Assembly: GCF_023973825.1 (NCBI RefSeq)
Contig: NC_090127.1
Coordinates: 248,001-312,000, forward strand
From: Plasmodium brasilianum
Lineage: Eukaryota; Apicomplexa; Aconoidasida; Haemosporida; Plasmodiidae
Direction of reading: 5' to 3'
Length of the DNA stretch: 64,000 bases
The position numbers and the translations under genes are program-made. Of this stretch, positions 29,201 through 39,961 are shown piece by piece (position 1 is the stretch's first letter; every line of letters begins with the position of its first letter). The notes below the pieces were generated by a model. The model saw only the letters and a list, made by a program, of their open reading frames with translations. It had not been told where the DNA came from and searched no databases.

Positions 29201-31398
29201 TTTTTTTCTTCTTTTTCCCCCACCTTTACAAGTATAATCTGCCATATATGAGCTAATTTTCATATTAATACTTTTTTGTAAAACATTTTTTTTTTTTTTT
29301 TCCTAGATTCCTCTAAAGAATTTCTTAATAATATGGGGTAAAATGCATCATCAGAATAATATTTAACATAACTCCTGTGTGAATAAAAATAGTTTACTTT
29401 TTTTTTTATATTGCCTTTGTTATAAACTTTGTTCGTTTTCCCTTTTTTTCTATGCCTTTTAAAATCGGCAATATCATTCATGTTACCTTTCACTATTTTG
29501 TTGTACAGGTTAAACAATTCATATTTTAATGAATTGCTCTTATGTAACATTATGTTTAAAATATCAAAATATAGAGAAAAATAGGACACATTTCTACTAT
29601 TCATTCTGAAGAGTATTTCAATTATGTGAACTAGTAATTTAACACATATATTCTGAATAAAAATAAAGCTATTTTTGTTCATAATAACAAATGAATAATT
29701 AAATATACAACATTTTATTACATTATAATTCCATACACTTTTATCTTTAAAATAATAAAGTATATCATGTATTAATATAAATACATGTATATTTAAAAAA
29801 GTGTTATTATAATTTAAATAATTCTCATATGTAGACGGATTTAAAAAATATTTTAAAAAATATTTTATATTTTCCTTAAAACTTTCGTGTAACATAAACC
29901 GAATATATTCAATAAATTTCTTTTTCTTTTCCATTGAATAATAACATGTATCATATTTTAAAAATTCAAGAATTTTTTCTATTAGAAACTCCTTATAATG
30001 AAAATATTTACTACTAGTACTCATCCTTAAAAAATAACATAACATATAAATAACGCTGTTTTTTAAGTTCACAATATTAGACAACTTACAGAAATCAACC
30101 TCAAATATGTCACAATCTATATATTTGTAAAATTCCTTTTTTACTATCCTTAATTTATTTCTCAAGAAATAACGACGACTATCATTAAATGGGATGCTTT
30201 GTGTATTCGTTCCATTATCATTTAATATGTGTTTGTTAAAGGAATAGTATCCCATACCCATCTTCTTATTAATATTATCATTATTACTGATACTAGTACA
30301 CATGTCGATACTTGATTTCTCATTGTTATAACCACTTACGTATTCACTCGTTAAAGAATTTTTAATATGATTTTCCTCAAATACATTGTGTTCATTAAAA
30401 TATTCGTTATGATTAATTGAATTATCAGTATTAAAATTACTCATTTTAGAACATTCAATATTTTGTCCTATTTTTGATTTCTCAGAGTAGGTAATTATAT
30501 CATTAAATAAATAACTGTAAACATCCCCTTTGATATTATGTGGATAAAAAAAGTATCTCCGCTTATCTTCATTTTCTAAACAATTATTGTTTAACAGTAA
30601 TGAGGAATTCCGAAAATGATAATTATATGCAGCTTTAAAAATTAATTCTTTTGAATATGTAATATATTCTATAAAGAAAGACTTGGAATATTTAATGTCT
30701 AATATATTAAGAACTGAAAGTATTTTACTTAAAATTTTTATAAAAGTTTCATTATTGCTTAACAATTGCGGATATAAATTTATTATTATGTAATTTGATA
30801 AAATTATTTCTCTAACAACTTCTAACGAGTCCTTGCAACTTCGTAAGAACTTTTTTTTTTTATGTCTTTTTCTATATATATTAATTGCAGACTTCAAAAA
30901 TTTCCCTCTCTTTACTTTACTTATAACTTTTCGATAAAAAACTTTTAAAACATTCATAGAAACAACATTAACATATTTATAAATATCAAATAATAGTAGA
31001 TCATTTTTATGCAATTTGCAAATTTCTGAAATTATACCAATACAAATTAATTGATATTCTTCATTTTCATTTATAATCAGGTTTAAACAAACATTAAAAA
31101 TTTCAATGATGTATTTTATGTTTCTAAACTTATGAATCATAGAATAAAAAAGGTATAATATGTTTTTTCGAAAAAAAAAAGACTTACTATAATAATAACA
31201 TGGAGAGCAATCATTCATATAACTTTTTAATAAGGGATATATATCTGTTAAAAAATAACTCTCCTCCTCATTACTCATATATAACAAAGCCGTTCTTTTC
31301 GTATGAGATCCATTTTTCTCATCTATATCATCTTGTAACTTTTCATTCTTACACATAAAATTTATTGGCTCTAATTTTTCTTCTACTTCCTGCTCCAT
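5240..31398 (-). CDS. Tra1/TRRAP-like giant pseudo-PIKK scaffold
   Basis: Tra1/TRRAP is the activator-binding, catalytically dead PI3K-like scaffold of SAGA and NuA4 histone acetyltransferase complexes in the nucleus. Two minus-strand ORFs make up the locus: 31398-29260 (712 codons) and 29263-5240 (8007 codons). The first opens with the Tra1-like N-terminal HEAT pattern (FLTDIYPLLKSY, INENEEYQLICIGIISEICK). In the second, FAT-type repeats lie near residues 6640-7100 (NNSWIVWADYCNK). Next comes the TRRAP kinase-like N-lobe: VELPGQRL about 7208, SLLTSDGNIYYYTIQP about 7270, then NTPLHPSFRLMDE. The C-lobe follows, with PFRLTRNIQEFIG about 7610. Where active PIKKs have DRHxxN and DFG, this has LHISLDKILLS and no DFG. 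The protein ends GTWFPWF, a FATC tail like Tra1's terminal PWF. Long Asn/Lys-rich linkers make it over twice the usual ~3700 residues. The one-gene reading is inference; see the junction entry. Confidence 0.8.
29240..29310 (-). other. Frame junction inside the TRRAP-like gene (A16 tract, ATGA overlap)
   Basis: On the minus strand the 712-codon ORF runs through an A16 tract (about 29286-29301) and stops at TGA 29262-29260. The 8007-codon ORF has its first ATG at 29263-29261, so the two overlap as ATGA. Its frame is closed by a TAG just before the A16 tract, so the switch must occur within about 40 bases. One extra A in the tract would fuse the frames. Alternatively a short intron could bridge them: donor GTATTAAT at about 29274, phase 0, with an acceptor ending AATCAG about 113 bases downstream. 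That intron would be unusually G-rich for this genome. Confidence 0.7.
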
Positions 31399-32079
31399 CT
31401 TCTAATATTACTATCATTTATATTTGTAGGTACCTATGTTGTGTTTGTTCCTATGTAATTTTAAGTATGCTTATTCAGGCGGATGAATGTAACTGTCAGT
31501 TAGTACATGTATGCAAATATATACATATATATACACATACATACATTCACATAAATACATATGTATATAGGCAAAATTGAGCAGACATATATTTAAACAG
31601 TCTGATGATGCATGAATATATACATACATCTCTGTATTCGTTTACACACTTTGTATGTGCAAGAATATTTGTCTGAATTATACGTGCGTATATGATTACA
31701 AATGTTCTTTTCTTTTCTTCAAAATTAAAAAAAAAACAAAAATTCAACAAAATAAAATATTACAAATATAAATGTAACAATGAAAAGTTAATGATGGTAA
31801 AAAATAAAATATATATACATATATATAGTTAAAAATACAGTTATAAAACAAAAGTGATATTTAAATTTAAATACATAAATAACTTAAGATCAACACAGAT
31901 AATAAACAATACGGACAAAAACTAATGACATAAAAAAAAAAAAAAAATTAAAAAAAATTAAATGAAAATTTTCACTTCAAACTGCTATCACTCCTGTTTT
32001 TCTCTTTAATTTTCCTATAACTATTATCACATAAATATCTAAAAAAAGCAAAAGAAAAACAGGAAAAAAAAATTATATG

Positions 32080-32235
32080 TATATACGTATGTATATGTAT
32101 GCATGTATATATGTATGTATGTGTGTATGCACGTATATATGTATGTATACATGTATGTATGTATACATGTATGTATGTATGTATACATGTATGTATATAT
32201 GTATGTATGTGTGTACGTATGTATATATATATATA
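32080..32235. repeat. Degenerate ATGT/ATAC microsatellite
   Basis: Interrupted runs of ATGTATGTAT and ATACATGTAT, with period-4 and longer compound periods. The run can be read through in one frame as a Met/Tyr/Val/Cys-rich pseudo-peptide, which is an artefact of the repeat. Confidence 0.85.
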
Positions 32236-32960
32236 CTTATTTTCTTACATGAATAGTATACTTATAAACACCTATCTTATGATGAGCGATGCAATACGCA
32301 TTTTATGGTACGATATGCAGTATGTAAAATAAAATAGATATAACAATAAATATAAAAAATATATGCATTATTCGTATAAATAAAAAATATACATAAGGTT
32401 GACATACCAAAAAAGTATAGATAACATACAAGTACATATGATATATATATGGGTATACATACATAAATATACTTGTATAATCACATGTACTAAATTTATT
32501 ATCTCTACACAAGTTATTAATATATGCGGGTGTAGAAAAGATTATTCAATATAAAATATGAAAAAACAAAGAAATATATATATATATTAAAATGTTCCTT
32601 AAATAATTTTCCACAAATTTTTGAAAATTCCCTTTCAAATATAAAAAATAAGAAACTTTTAAAAAATAAATATGTAACTTCTACAAGTAGGTCTTAAAAA
32701 AAATTTGTTTGAAATGAAAAAAATAAAAACAAAATAAAAGGTAATTGATAAATAGATTTATGTAGAGTACTTTAACTTTTTCCATTTTTTTTATATCATG
32801 TACTATATTTAAACTATCTTACGATTTTCTTTTCGATAATCTAAAAGTAAATAATATAAAATAAAAGATTTAGGGACGTAAGCGCTCATTTGACTTTCTA
32901 AATATATTTAAATTAAATTAAGTGATTAAAGTAAATACAAGTGTCAGCAGTACTACCTAT

Positions 32961-33120
32961 GTACCCATATATTTATGTATGTACTCGTATACCTATTTAT
33001 GTACACGTATATCTATATATGAACACGTATATCTATATATGCACACGTATATCTATAAATGTACACGTATATCTATATATGTACACGTATATCTATATAT
33101 GTACACGTATATCTATATAG
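32961..33120. repeat. 20-bp tandem minisatellite, eight units
   Basis: Eight head-to-tail 20-bp units start at 32961, 32981, 33001, 33021, 33041, 33061, 33081 and 33101. The consensus is gtacacgtatatctatatat. The last two-thirds are nearly identical, and the first two units are the most diverged (gtacccatat..., gtactcgtat...). There is no spacer between units. Each unit contains a GTAC and an ACGT palindrome. It sits in the divergent intergenic region about 1.6 kb from the TRRAP-like start and 1.7 kb from the PSF3 start. Confidence 0.93.
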
Positions 33121-34840
33121 TAATGAGTATGATAAATATATATATGTACTCATATATATATTAATGTTATTTATATCTATATCTTCATCCTATTTATGTT
33201 TAGAAAAATATATGAAAAACAAGCACCTTTTCATGTAAGGTACAATTGAAAATTAGTAAGTCTACATAAAGATAATTATATTTGAGCAGTATCTTTCAAG
33301 TTCAGGTCATTTTTCTTTTTCTTTGAAATTTTGAGAGCTTCTAATATTATTAAGGGAAAAAAGTTAAACTGAGAAAGTTCAATTAATAAAGGGTAATGTT
33401 TAAAAGCATAAAACTAAAAAAGGTGAAAGGGGAGTAAAATTAATTGGGATAGAGTTAACAAAAGAAAAAATTAAGAAAAGGTAAAATTAGGAAAGCGTGA
33501 AATTAAAATGGAGTGACATCAAAAGGGTAATATTAACGGTTGGTGAAATTAAAAAAGGAAAATAAAAGTAAACGTTTCAAATTATAAAATAATGACAATA
33601 TTATAATATGAAAAAACACGAAAATAAAAAGTTACATAAAAAGCTACTGTTATATCTACATTAATTATAATTTAGGCCTGTACGCTTTTCAGTATTTTTT
33701 ATTTTTTAGTACACCGGTATACTTAAAACCTATCTAGTAATTTAAACCCTATACAAACATTGCTCGGGCGTATGTAAATTTTTTTTTGTTATTGTTTAAC
33801 TGGTTCATCTACGCATCATATCTCCACAGTAATTATATGGTAAAATAACAAAAATAATTTTATTTCGATATCTCAAATGTTTTCTCTCAAAAAAAAAAAA
33901 AAAATTATTACGGTTATTTTATTTTTAAATTTAAAACAAAGGGCTTATTTTTCCTTGCTACACATTCAATTCTTAATTATATTTATGAAGAATATAAAAT
34001 AAAAAAAAAAAAAAGTAAAAGATTTAATTATAGGCAGATTTCTTTCAAAAATAAAAAGAAATAATTCATCGAACTTTTTATTAATTTTTTGGTCTTTTTG
34101 CAAGCTTAATATGACATAATATTTTTTAATAAAATGAAAATTTCGGTGTTAAATATATCAAGAAATATCTTCGTTCAAAGTATTGTAACAATAAAAATGA
34201 AACAGTCTTTTTTTAAAAAAATGATAAAAAAAACTTGAACACTTCTAAATATTAGCAACGCAAGTTGAACGTATAACTAATTACTGTAAAAAGAAAAAAA
34301 TCATGTATATGCACTTACACACATACTTCACATATATAAATATATCCATAACATAATAACATCCACGTGTGCTACAATAAAGAATACATTATACTTAAAT
34401 TTCTGGGAACATTTTACAAAACACCATAGAAAGAGCATTTCCATTAATAACTTTATAATTAAATGTTATTTTATATTTCTGAATAGATACTCATACCAAA
34501 TACTTCAAGCAAAAACTTTTAATTTGTTAAAATAATATTTTGTCTAACTTTTCTCCAAAGGTTTATGTCAAAGAAAAAAAAAAAAAAAGTCTATAATAAA
34601 AATATAAGAAAAATAATTCAAAAAAAAAAATAATTTAACAAGAAAAAATTAATGTTTATATAATTTACATTAGGAGGGTATTTATAAGCTTTTTTTATTA
34701 TAAAGCAAAAAAGCAAGCATATACATATATTCTTCTAGCTTGAATACTGTTCTCTGCTTCTTAAAAAAAATAGAAATAAAAAATTATATTTTTTATACCT
34801 TATATGCTTTTCTAAAATATCTCTTTTTTTTTTTTATAAA

Positions 34841-36079
34841 ATGGAAAATGAAATTGTTTTAAGCGAAAAATTAGAAGAACTTAAAAATTTAATATATGTG
34901 GATGATACACCTTTCAAACATTTAGATTTCGTGGTAAGAAAAAGAATTCCTTAAGAAGCGGTATGTCACTATGCATAGATCGTACACACGTGCGTGCTCA
35001 TACACTTATATAAAAATATATATAAACAATTCAATATTTTAAATAAAACACTTTAGAAAGTTCCTTGTATTCCATGTTGTGTCTTACCCGGTTTGTCATT
35101 CTTAAGCAATCGAGCTCTGGAGGAATGCAAAAACGGATATAGAAAAGATGAAGTAAAATTTCTTTTTTTTTTAACTAGTAGAAAAAGTTATTTTATATCT
35201 AAATATAAATATATGCATAAATTGATACATATATATAACTATTCATAAATCTATATATACGCCGTGTTTTACTTTTCTTGTAGATAAATGAAAGCGATGA
35301 GATACTCATTGAATATTTTTACGCAAAGCGATTACAAAAAAACAGTTTAGTAAAAATAAAATTTCCTGAGTGTTACGAAATGGCTGGAGCTCTTTTGTCT
35401 GACGCCACAGCAGCATGCGTTGGAAGCTTAACTCATCTTTACTTCGAATTAGGGAACGAACTATGTGAAATGTTAAATATAAAAGAAGAATTATCATTCA
35501 CAATAATTTTGTTAAAATATCTACATAGATTAAAAATGTTTACATATTTTGAAGTATTATGTTATATAATACATATTTTAACTAATGATAAAAAATATTC
35601 AAAAAAAGTTCATATGTTAAAATATGAGAACTATCTTTTGAGATCTTTTTTTTTTCTTTCTCGTACTATTTTTTTTATCTAACTTTCACTTCTGTACACC
35701 GTTTCAGATTACCAGAAAACGAATGGCCCGTTGAAAAGTTAGAAGAGTTATTAATGATAGCAGAATTAAGAAGAAGAATCTATTTAATCAAACATAATGA
35801 TCAAGTAGATCAAACCTATTTGGAAGGAATGACTTTCATGGAAAGGAAAAGTAAAAAAAAGAAGATTTAGTACTCTTTAAAACGCTATCTTGTTTTGTTT
35901 ATTTTTTTATCTTTCTTTATTTTCCTTTCATTTTGTTATACTGTGTTAGACTCGAATTAATTTTTCTCCATTTCCCTTTCATTTTAGTGTTTAATTCATT
36001 TTCCATGGGAACGGATTTGGACAAACAAAAAGCTACATCAAATAGGCAAATTTTTAGTTTTTTCGAGTTTGATTTATAA
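34841..36079 (+). CDS. PSF3: GINS complex subunit Psf3, five exons
   Basis: GINS (Sld5-Psf1-Psf2-Psf3) joins Cdc45 and MCM2-7 to form the CMG replicative helicase in the nucleus. Exons: 34841-34933, 35057-35152, 35284-35537, 35708-35850, 35988-36079, giving 225 residues, close to the usual Psf3 length of about 200. Conserved pattern: an N-terminal acidic start leading to KVPCIPCCVLPGL (compare the Psf3 VPC..PGLG), then EILIEYFYAKRLQKNSLVKI, FPECYEMAGALLSDATAACV (compare ELP..Y...L.ADP..VDL), then LTHLYFELGNELCEML. The exon 3 donor (gtttac at 35538) is weak but is the only nearby site that restores phase with exon 4 (LPENEWPVEKLEELL). If that intron were retained, the frame would end at 35682. 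Psf2 was considered, but the N-terminal pattern fits Psf3 better. Confidence 0.75.
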
Positions 36080-36607
36080 TTAATTTTTTGATAAAAATAT
36101 TTTTAAAATGAACTCCTTTATTCGTTCGTTTGTTCATTCATTTATCTATTCGTTTAATTATTATGTGGATATGTTTATGTGTATATTAGTATATGTCTAT
36201 AAGTGCATATGTTTATATGAGTACTTGTATACACATATGTACATATATATATATATATATAATTTTTTTTTTTTTCTTGAATATTTTTCATTGCTCTTCT
36301 TATCAGAATTACAACTTTATTTTTAATTGTTATTAAACTTATGAAACCTTTTGAAGTATTTTAAAACTAAATAAATATCTTTAATTTTAATCAAAAAAAA
36401 TGTAATATATTCATTTCTAAAAAAGCCCTTTTTTAATTTAGTTATTTCTCTAAGTTTGCGAAATTATTTGAGAGCTTAAAAATGTATATGCACATATACA
36501 CATGCACACGCACTCAACAAATGTATAGACTTCTAACATTAATAATAGTTTTAAACATTTTAATGTTAAAAAAAAAAAACATGGCAATTTAAAATAATAT
36601 ACTCCTT
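36080..36607. other. Convergent intergenic region
   Basis: This lies between the 3' ends of PSF3 (+) and the condensin subunit gene (-). It contains repeated TTCATTC-like motifs near 36120-36150, a TA run near 36243-36262 and an A run near 36570. No gene is seen. Confidence 0.6.
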
Positions 36608-39600
36608 TCAATTATTCAGCATTAAAGTACTATCCGTGTTAATGTGGTATTCTATAGGCAAACCATATCGAACATAAAAATCCTCGTCATTTGGCATTTT
36701 TTCTAGAAGTAATTCTAAAAAGTTCAAAAATAAAATAAAATATACCACTATAGAATAGAATTATATAATAGCTACATATATAAGCAGACATATATCGAAC
36801 AGAAAACAATGCTGCTGATGCAATTGAACAACGTCAAGTTATGACTGGGTACGCCAAAGTTTAACCAAAGGCGTTCTCATCATAATATTAATTAAAAAAA
36901 AGAAAAAGTTCTTTTTATATATTTTTATAGATTAAATAGTATTACCCTGATCATTACATGTATACAACAGACATACAAAAAGCATGTGAATGGAAGTTCC
37001 ATTCACCTCTGATTCGTTTAATTTTGACTTTGTCTGAATAAAAAAAGTATATTATATTCACACATATGCAAGAATATACAAATATATATATTTATATATA
37101 TACATATATATTCGTATGTAAATCCATCTAGAAATAAGTGTACACAAAATTATATAACACGGATACATGTAATTAAATGTAACTTATTAAAAAATGCGCA
37201 TACAACATGTTCATAAAATTACCTCGTTGATAATGTCTTTAAATGTTGTAGTCTTTTCCTCACTGTACGGTACAATCTGGTAAATAAAAATGGAAAAAAA
37301 AAAAAAAAAAAAGTGCAATTTCTTCTTATCTATGTGCAAATAAATTTATATATATGTCATATGTTATATACATGTTTGTGTTCATATGCATGCCCATTTC
37401 TTTACATTTTGTACCTTATCGTTTTCTCCTACATCCGTTGTTTGCTCCGAATTGCAAGTCCTATCATTTTCATTTTCCTTATCCTTTTCTTTTGGCTTGA
37501 CAATATGGCAAAGAATTTTCTTTATTTTAGAAACGTCAACAAATTTTGAAATATTTTCGATGTTTACATTTCCTAAGCTAGTAGCATGAGAAATATTTCT
37601 GTGAAGTTGAAGAATAGACGTGTTATCATTCTTACTATCTTGTTTCGAAACGTTTTCATTTTCATTTTGCCATATGTCTTCAAAGTCCATATTATAAAAT
37701 TTGTCTATAGCATAACTTAAACCCTGTTGTAATTGACAATCCTGTATATCTTCCATATTTTCTGGACATATATTACTATCTACATTTTTACATTCTGTGT
37801 AATTTATTTGATCATCTACATCGTTATTTATAAAATTGTCATTAATTTCATTTAAGACAACATTTAATTTCATATCAGTATTATAATCATTGCATGTCGT
37901 AATTGTTGATTTCGAAAATTTCATTATCTTATCTGTTACTGTATTTACACAATTTATACAATTATCTTTGGTTTCGAAAATATATGATGTCTGATCAATA
38001 GAAAAAAGGGCATTTGAGATATACTTTTTTTTTTCCTTTTTCCATAAATCATATGTAGATAATTCTATGTCATTTATTTCGACATACAGATTTTCAAAAT
38101 CAATGCATGATATATCAAAAGATGTTTTCACTTTCTTATTAATAATATTATGGAGTACTGTTTGTTTATTTTTATAAGAACCTTTTGCAAAATCCATTAA
38201 ATTTCTAAAATTCCCATTAGTCATTAATTTACTAGGAATATAATAGTGATAATTAAATTTACTATTTACATCAATTGCATTTAACCTATTTTCAAATGTC
38301 ATAACATTACGATTCCATAATGTATCTTCATCTGGAATAACAGATATCATATCTTTTTTAGTTGTTAATACTCCTTGTGAATTCTTAAATAATGATATAT
38401 TTTGTGTGTTAAAATTTATATTCCCCCCTAACGAATTCGTAAGACTAAAATCTTTATTTTCGCTCTTCATAAGTTCAGGTAAGGATACATCTCCCATTAT
38501 ATTATTACCACCTTGCTGAAACGATAAAACACTTTGAGAAAAATTAAAATGATTTCCCATTGAATCGTTTAAATTCATATTATCAAAAGCTAAAGATTCC
38601 TGCATCACATTCTCTATGTTCAAATCTTCGATTTTGTAATCATTAAAAACTGAATTATTATTGTTATTATTATTAAAGCTGCTGTTCAGAAGTCCACTCT
38701 CTCCTAAATTTCCATTATTATTATAATCACTGCCATCATAAAGATTATCCACAGTCATATGTTCATCCAAACTTAAACCCATTTTTAAATTTTCAACTCT
38801 AAAATCATCAGTCTTTTCAATACTCGTACTTTCCTCATTTACGTTATAATAATCTCCATCATCCCATTCTTCTAATTCCTTCGAATTTGATCTTTTTGGT
38901 TTATGTTTTTTTATTTCTTCCTTAAAATATTCTAACTCGGGGCATATATTTAAACAGTTAAAGTCTTCACTTCCTGGACCAAAAAGAATATCCCTCAATA
39001 TGTTTGAATTCAAATATAAGTCTTTCTTGTAATTCTTTATCATTAGATTATTCTCATCATTGTTGTTATTATCCCATACAGCTCTCTTTTGCTTAATGAG
39101 AGATAAGTTACTTTCTGTATTGTTGGATACTTCATCTTCGTTCGTATGTTCTTCTTTTGCATTTTTCTCTTCTATTCTTTTTCGTTTTTTATATTCAAAT
39201 GTATCTATATCACCATCAAATTGTATTGACAAATCATTATTTAGTGTTAAATTAGGAAGTAAGTAACCATGACCTGAAGAATGATCATATGTACTATTTA
39301 ATTTTAAAAAAAACGTGTCAACGGATATATTTGAGACAGCTAATGAGTCTATAGTTATATCAGATGGTTTAGCTAACGTTGAAGACTCTTGAAAAAATTC
39401 TAATTTCCTTTTTTTCATTTTTTTGTGTGAAAGCTCATTTATAGTTTTTTTATCATCTATTAATTCTTCATTTACATCATTCTGTTTTGCAATACTCATA
39501 TTCGTTAAAAAATTGTATGTTTGATCATATATTGCTTCTACCCTATAACCATAAACTTTTGTTGCTCCTTCAATGGCTTTCGATGCTCTTGTAAAAGACA

Positions 39601-39961
39601 AATTAAAATCACCGTTTTCCAATAGTTCATCATTTAAATCTTCATGTATTTCTTCATCATTTAAATTTACTAAATCTTCTAAATGGTCTATAATTCTTAT
39701 GTCAAATGCATTTCTTGTGCATATTTTATTATGTGATAATGCTACCATACAATTTTTAAAAACATCATTTATTTCTTTCACTTTTGTTTTGTCACACTTA
39801 TTTGAATTTTCGTTGCTACCAATTTCAGTATTCTTGTTCTTTAAAAAGGTTAGCCTTCTTAAATTTTTGTTAAATTCTATTGGCTTTTTAAAAATGTTAT
39901 CGTTTTCTTTTAGGCAGCTTAAATTGGCACCTGCTTTTGTGTTTACTCCTAGCTTTTTCAT
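36608..39961 (-). CDS. Condensin complex subunit 2 (CAP-H/Barren kleisin), four exons
   Basis: CAP-H is the kleisin that bridges the SMC2/SMC4 heads in condensin I during chromosome compaction. Exons on the minus strand: 39961 to about 37406 (or 37415), 37276-37223, 37033-36946, 36714-36608, about 934 residues. N-terminal Barren signature: NKICTRNAFDIRIIDHLEDL (about residue 78-97), then a SKAIEGATKVYGYRVEAIYD block that matches the kleisin N-terminal helix. The three small 3' exons rebuild the C-terminal winged-helix part: IVPYSEEKTTTFKDIINE, then HMLFVCLLYTCNDQELLLEK, matching the family's FICLLHLANEK.L.L motif. The middle is acidic and Asn-rich. Two donors fit the end of exon 1 (AAT|gtaaag or AAG|gtacaa), differing by three residues. 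The large exon alone would lack the SMC4-binding end. Confidence 0.85.

Larger units (their letters stand above)
31399..34840. other. Long divergent intergenic region between the TRRAP-like gene and PSF3
   Basis: These 3.4 kb hold both 5' flanks, so promoters for two divergent genes are expected, although I cannot point to a defined element. Visible contents are an ATGT/ATAC microsatellite (about 32080-32235), a 20-bp minisatellite (32961-33120), a purine-biased stretch (about 33335-33600) and many A and T runs. ORFs inside are products of the repeats. Confidence 0.65.

Noticed and set aside
29260..29263. ATG at 29263 as the start of an independent 8007-residue gene
   Set aside because: The preceding ORF overlaps it by ATGA and carries the Tra1-like N-terminal pattern, so the simpler reading is one gene with a frame or splice problem. 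Kept as a finding rather than two genes.
32961..33120. CRISPR-like array
   Set aside because: Units are directly adjacent with no spacers, and the genome is a eukaryotic nucleus.
32099..33164. ORFs at 32099-32332 and 32922-33164
   Set aside because: Both are read-through of tandem repeats (ATGT and the 20-mer), giving repetitive Tyr/Ile/Val/Cys peptides.
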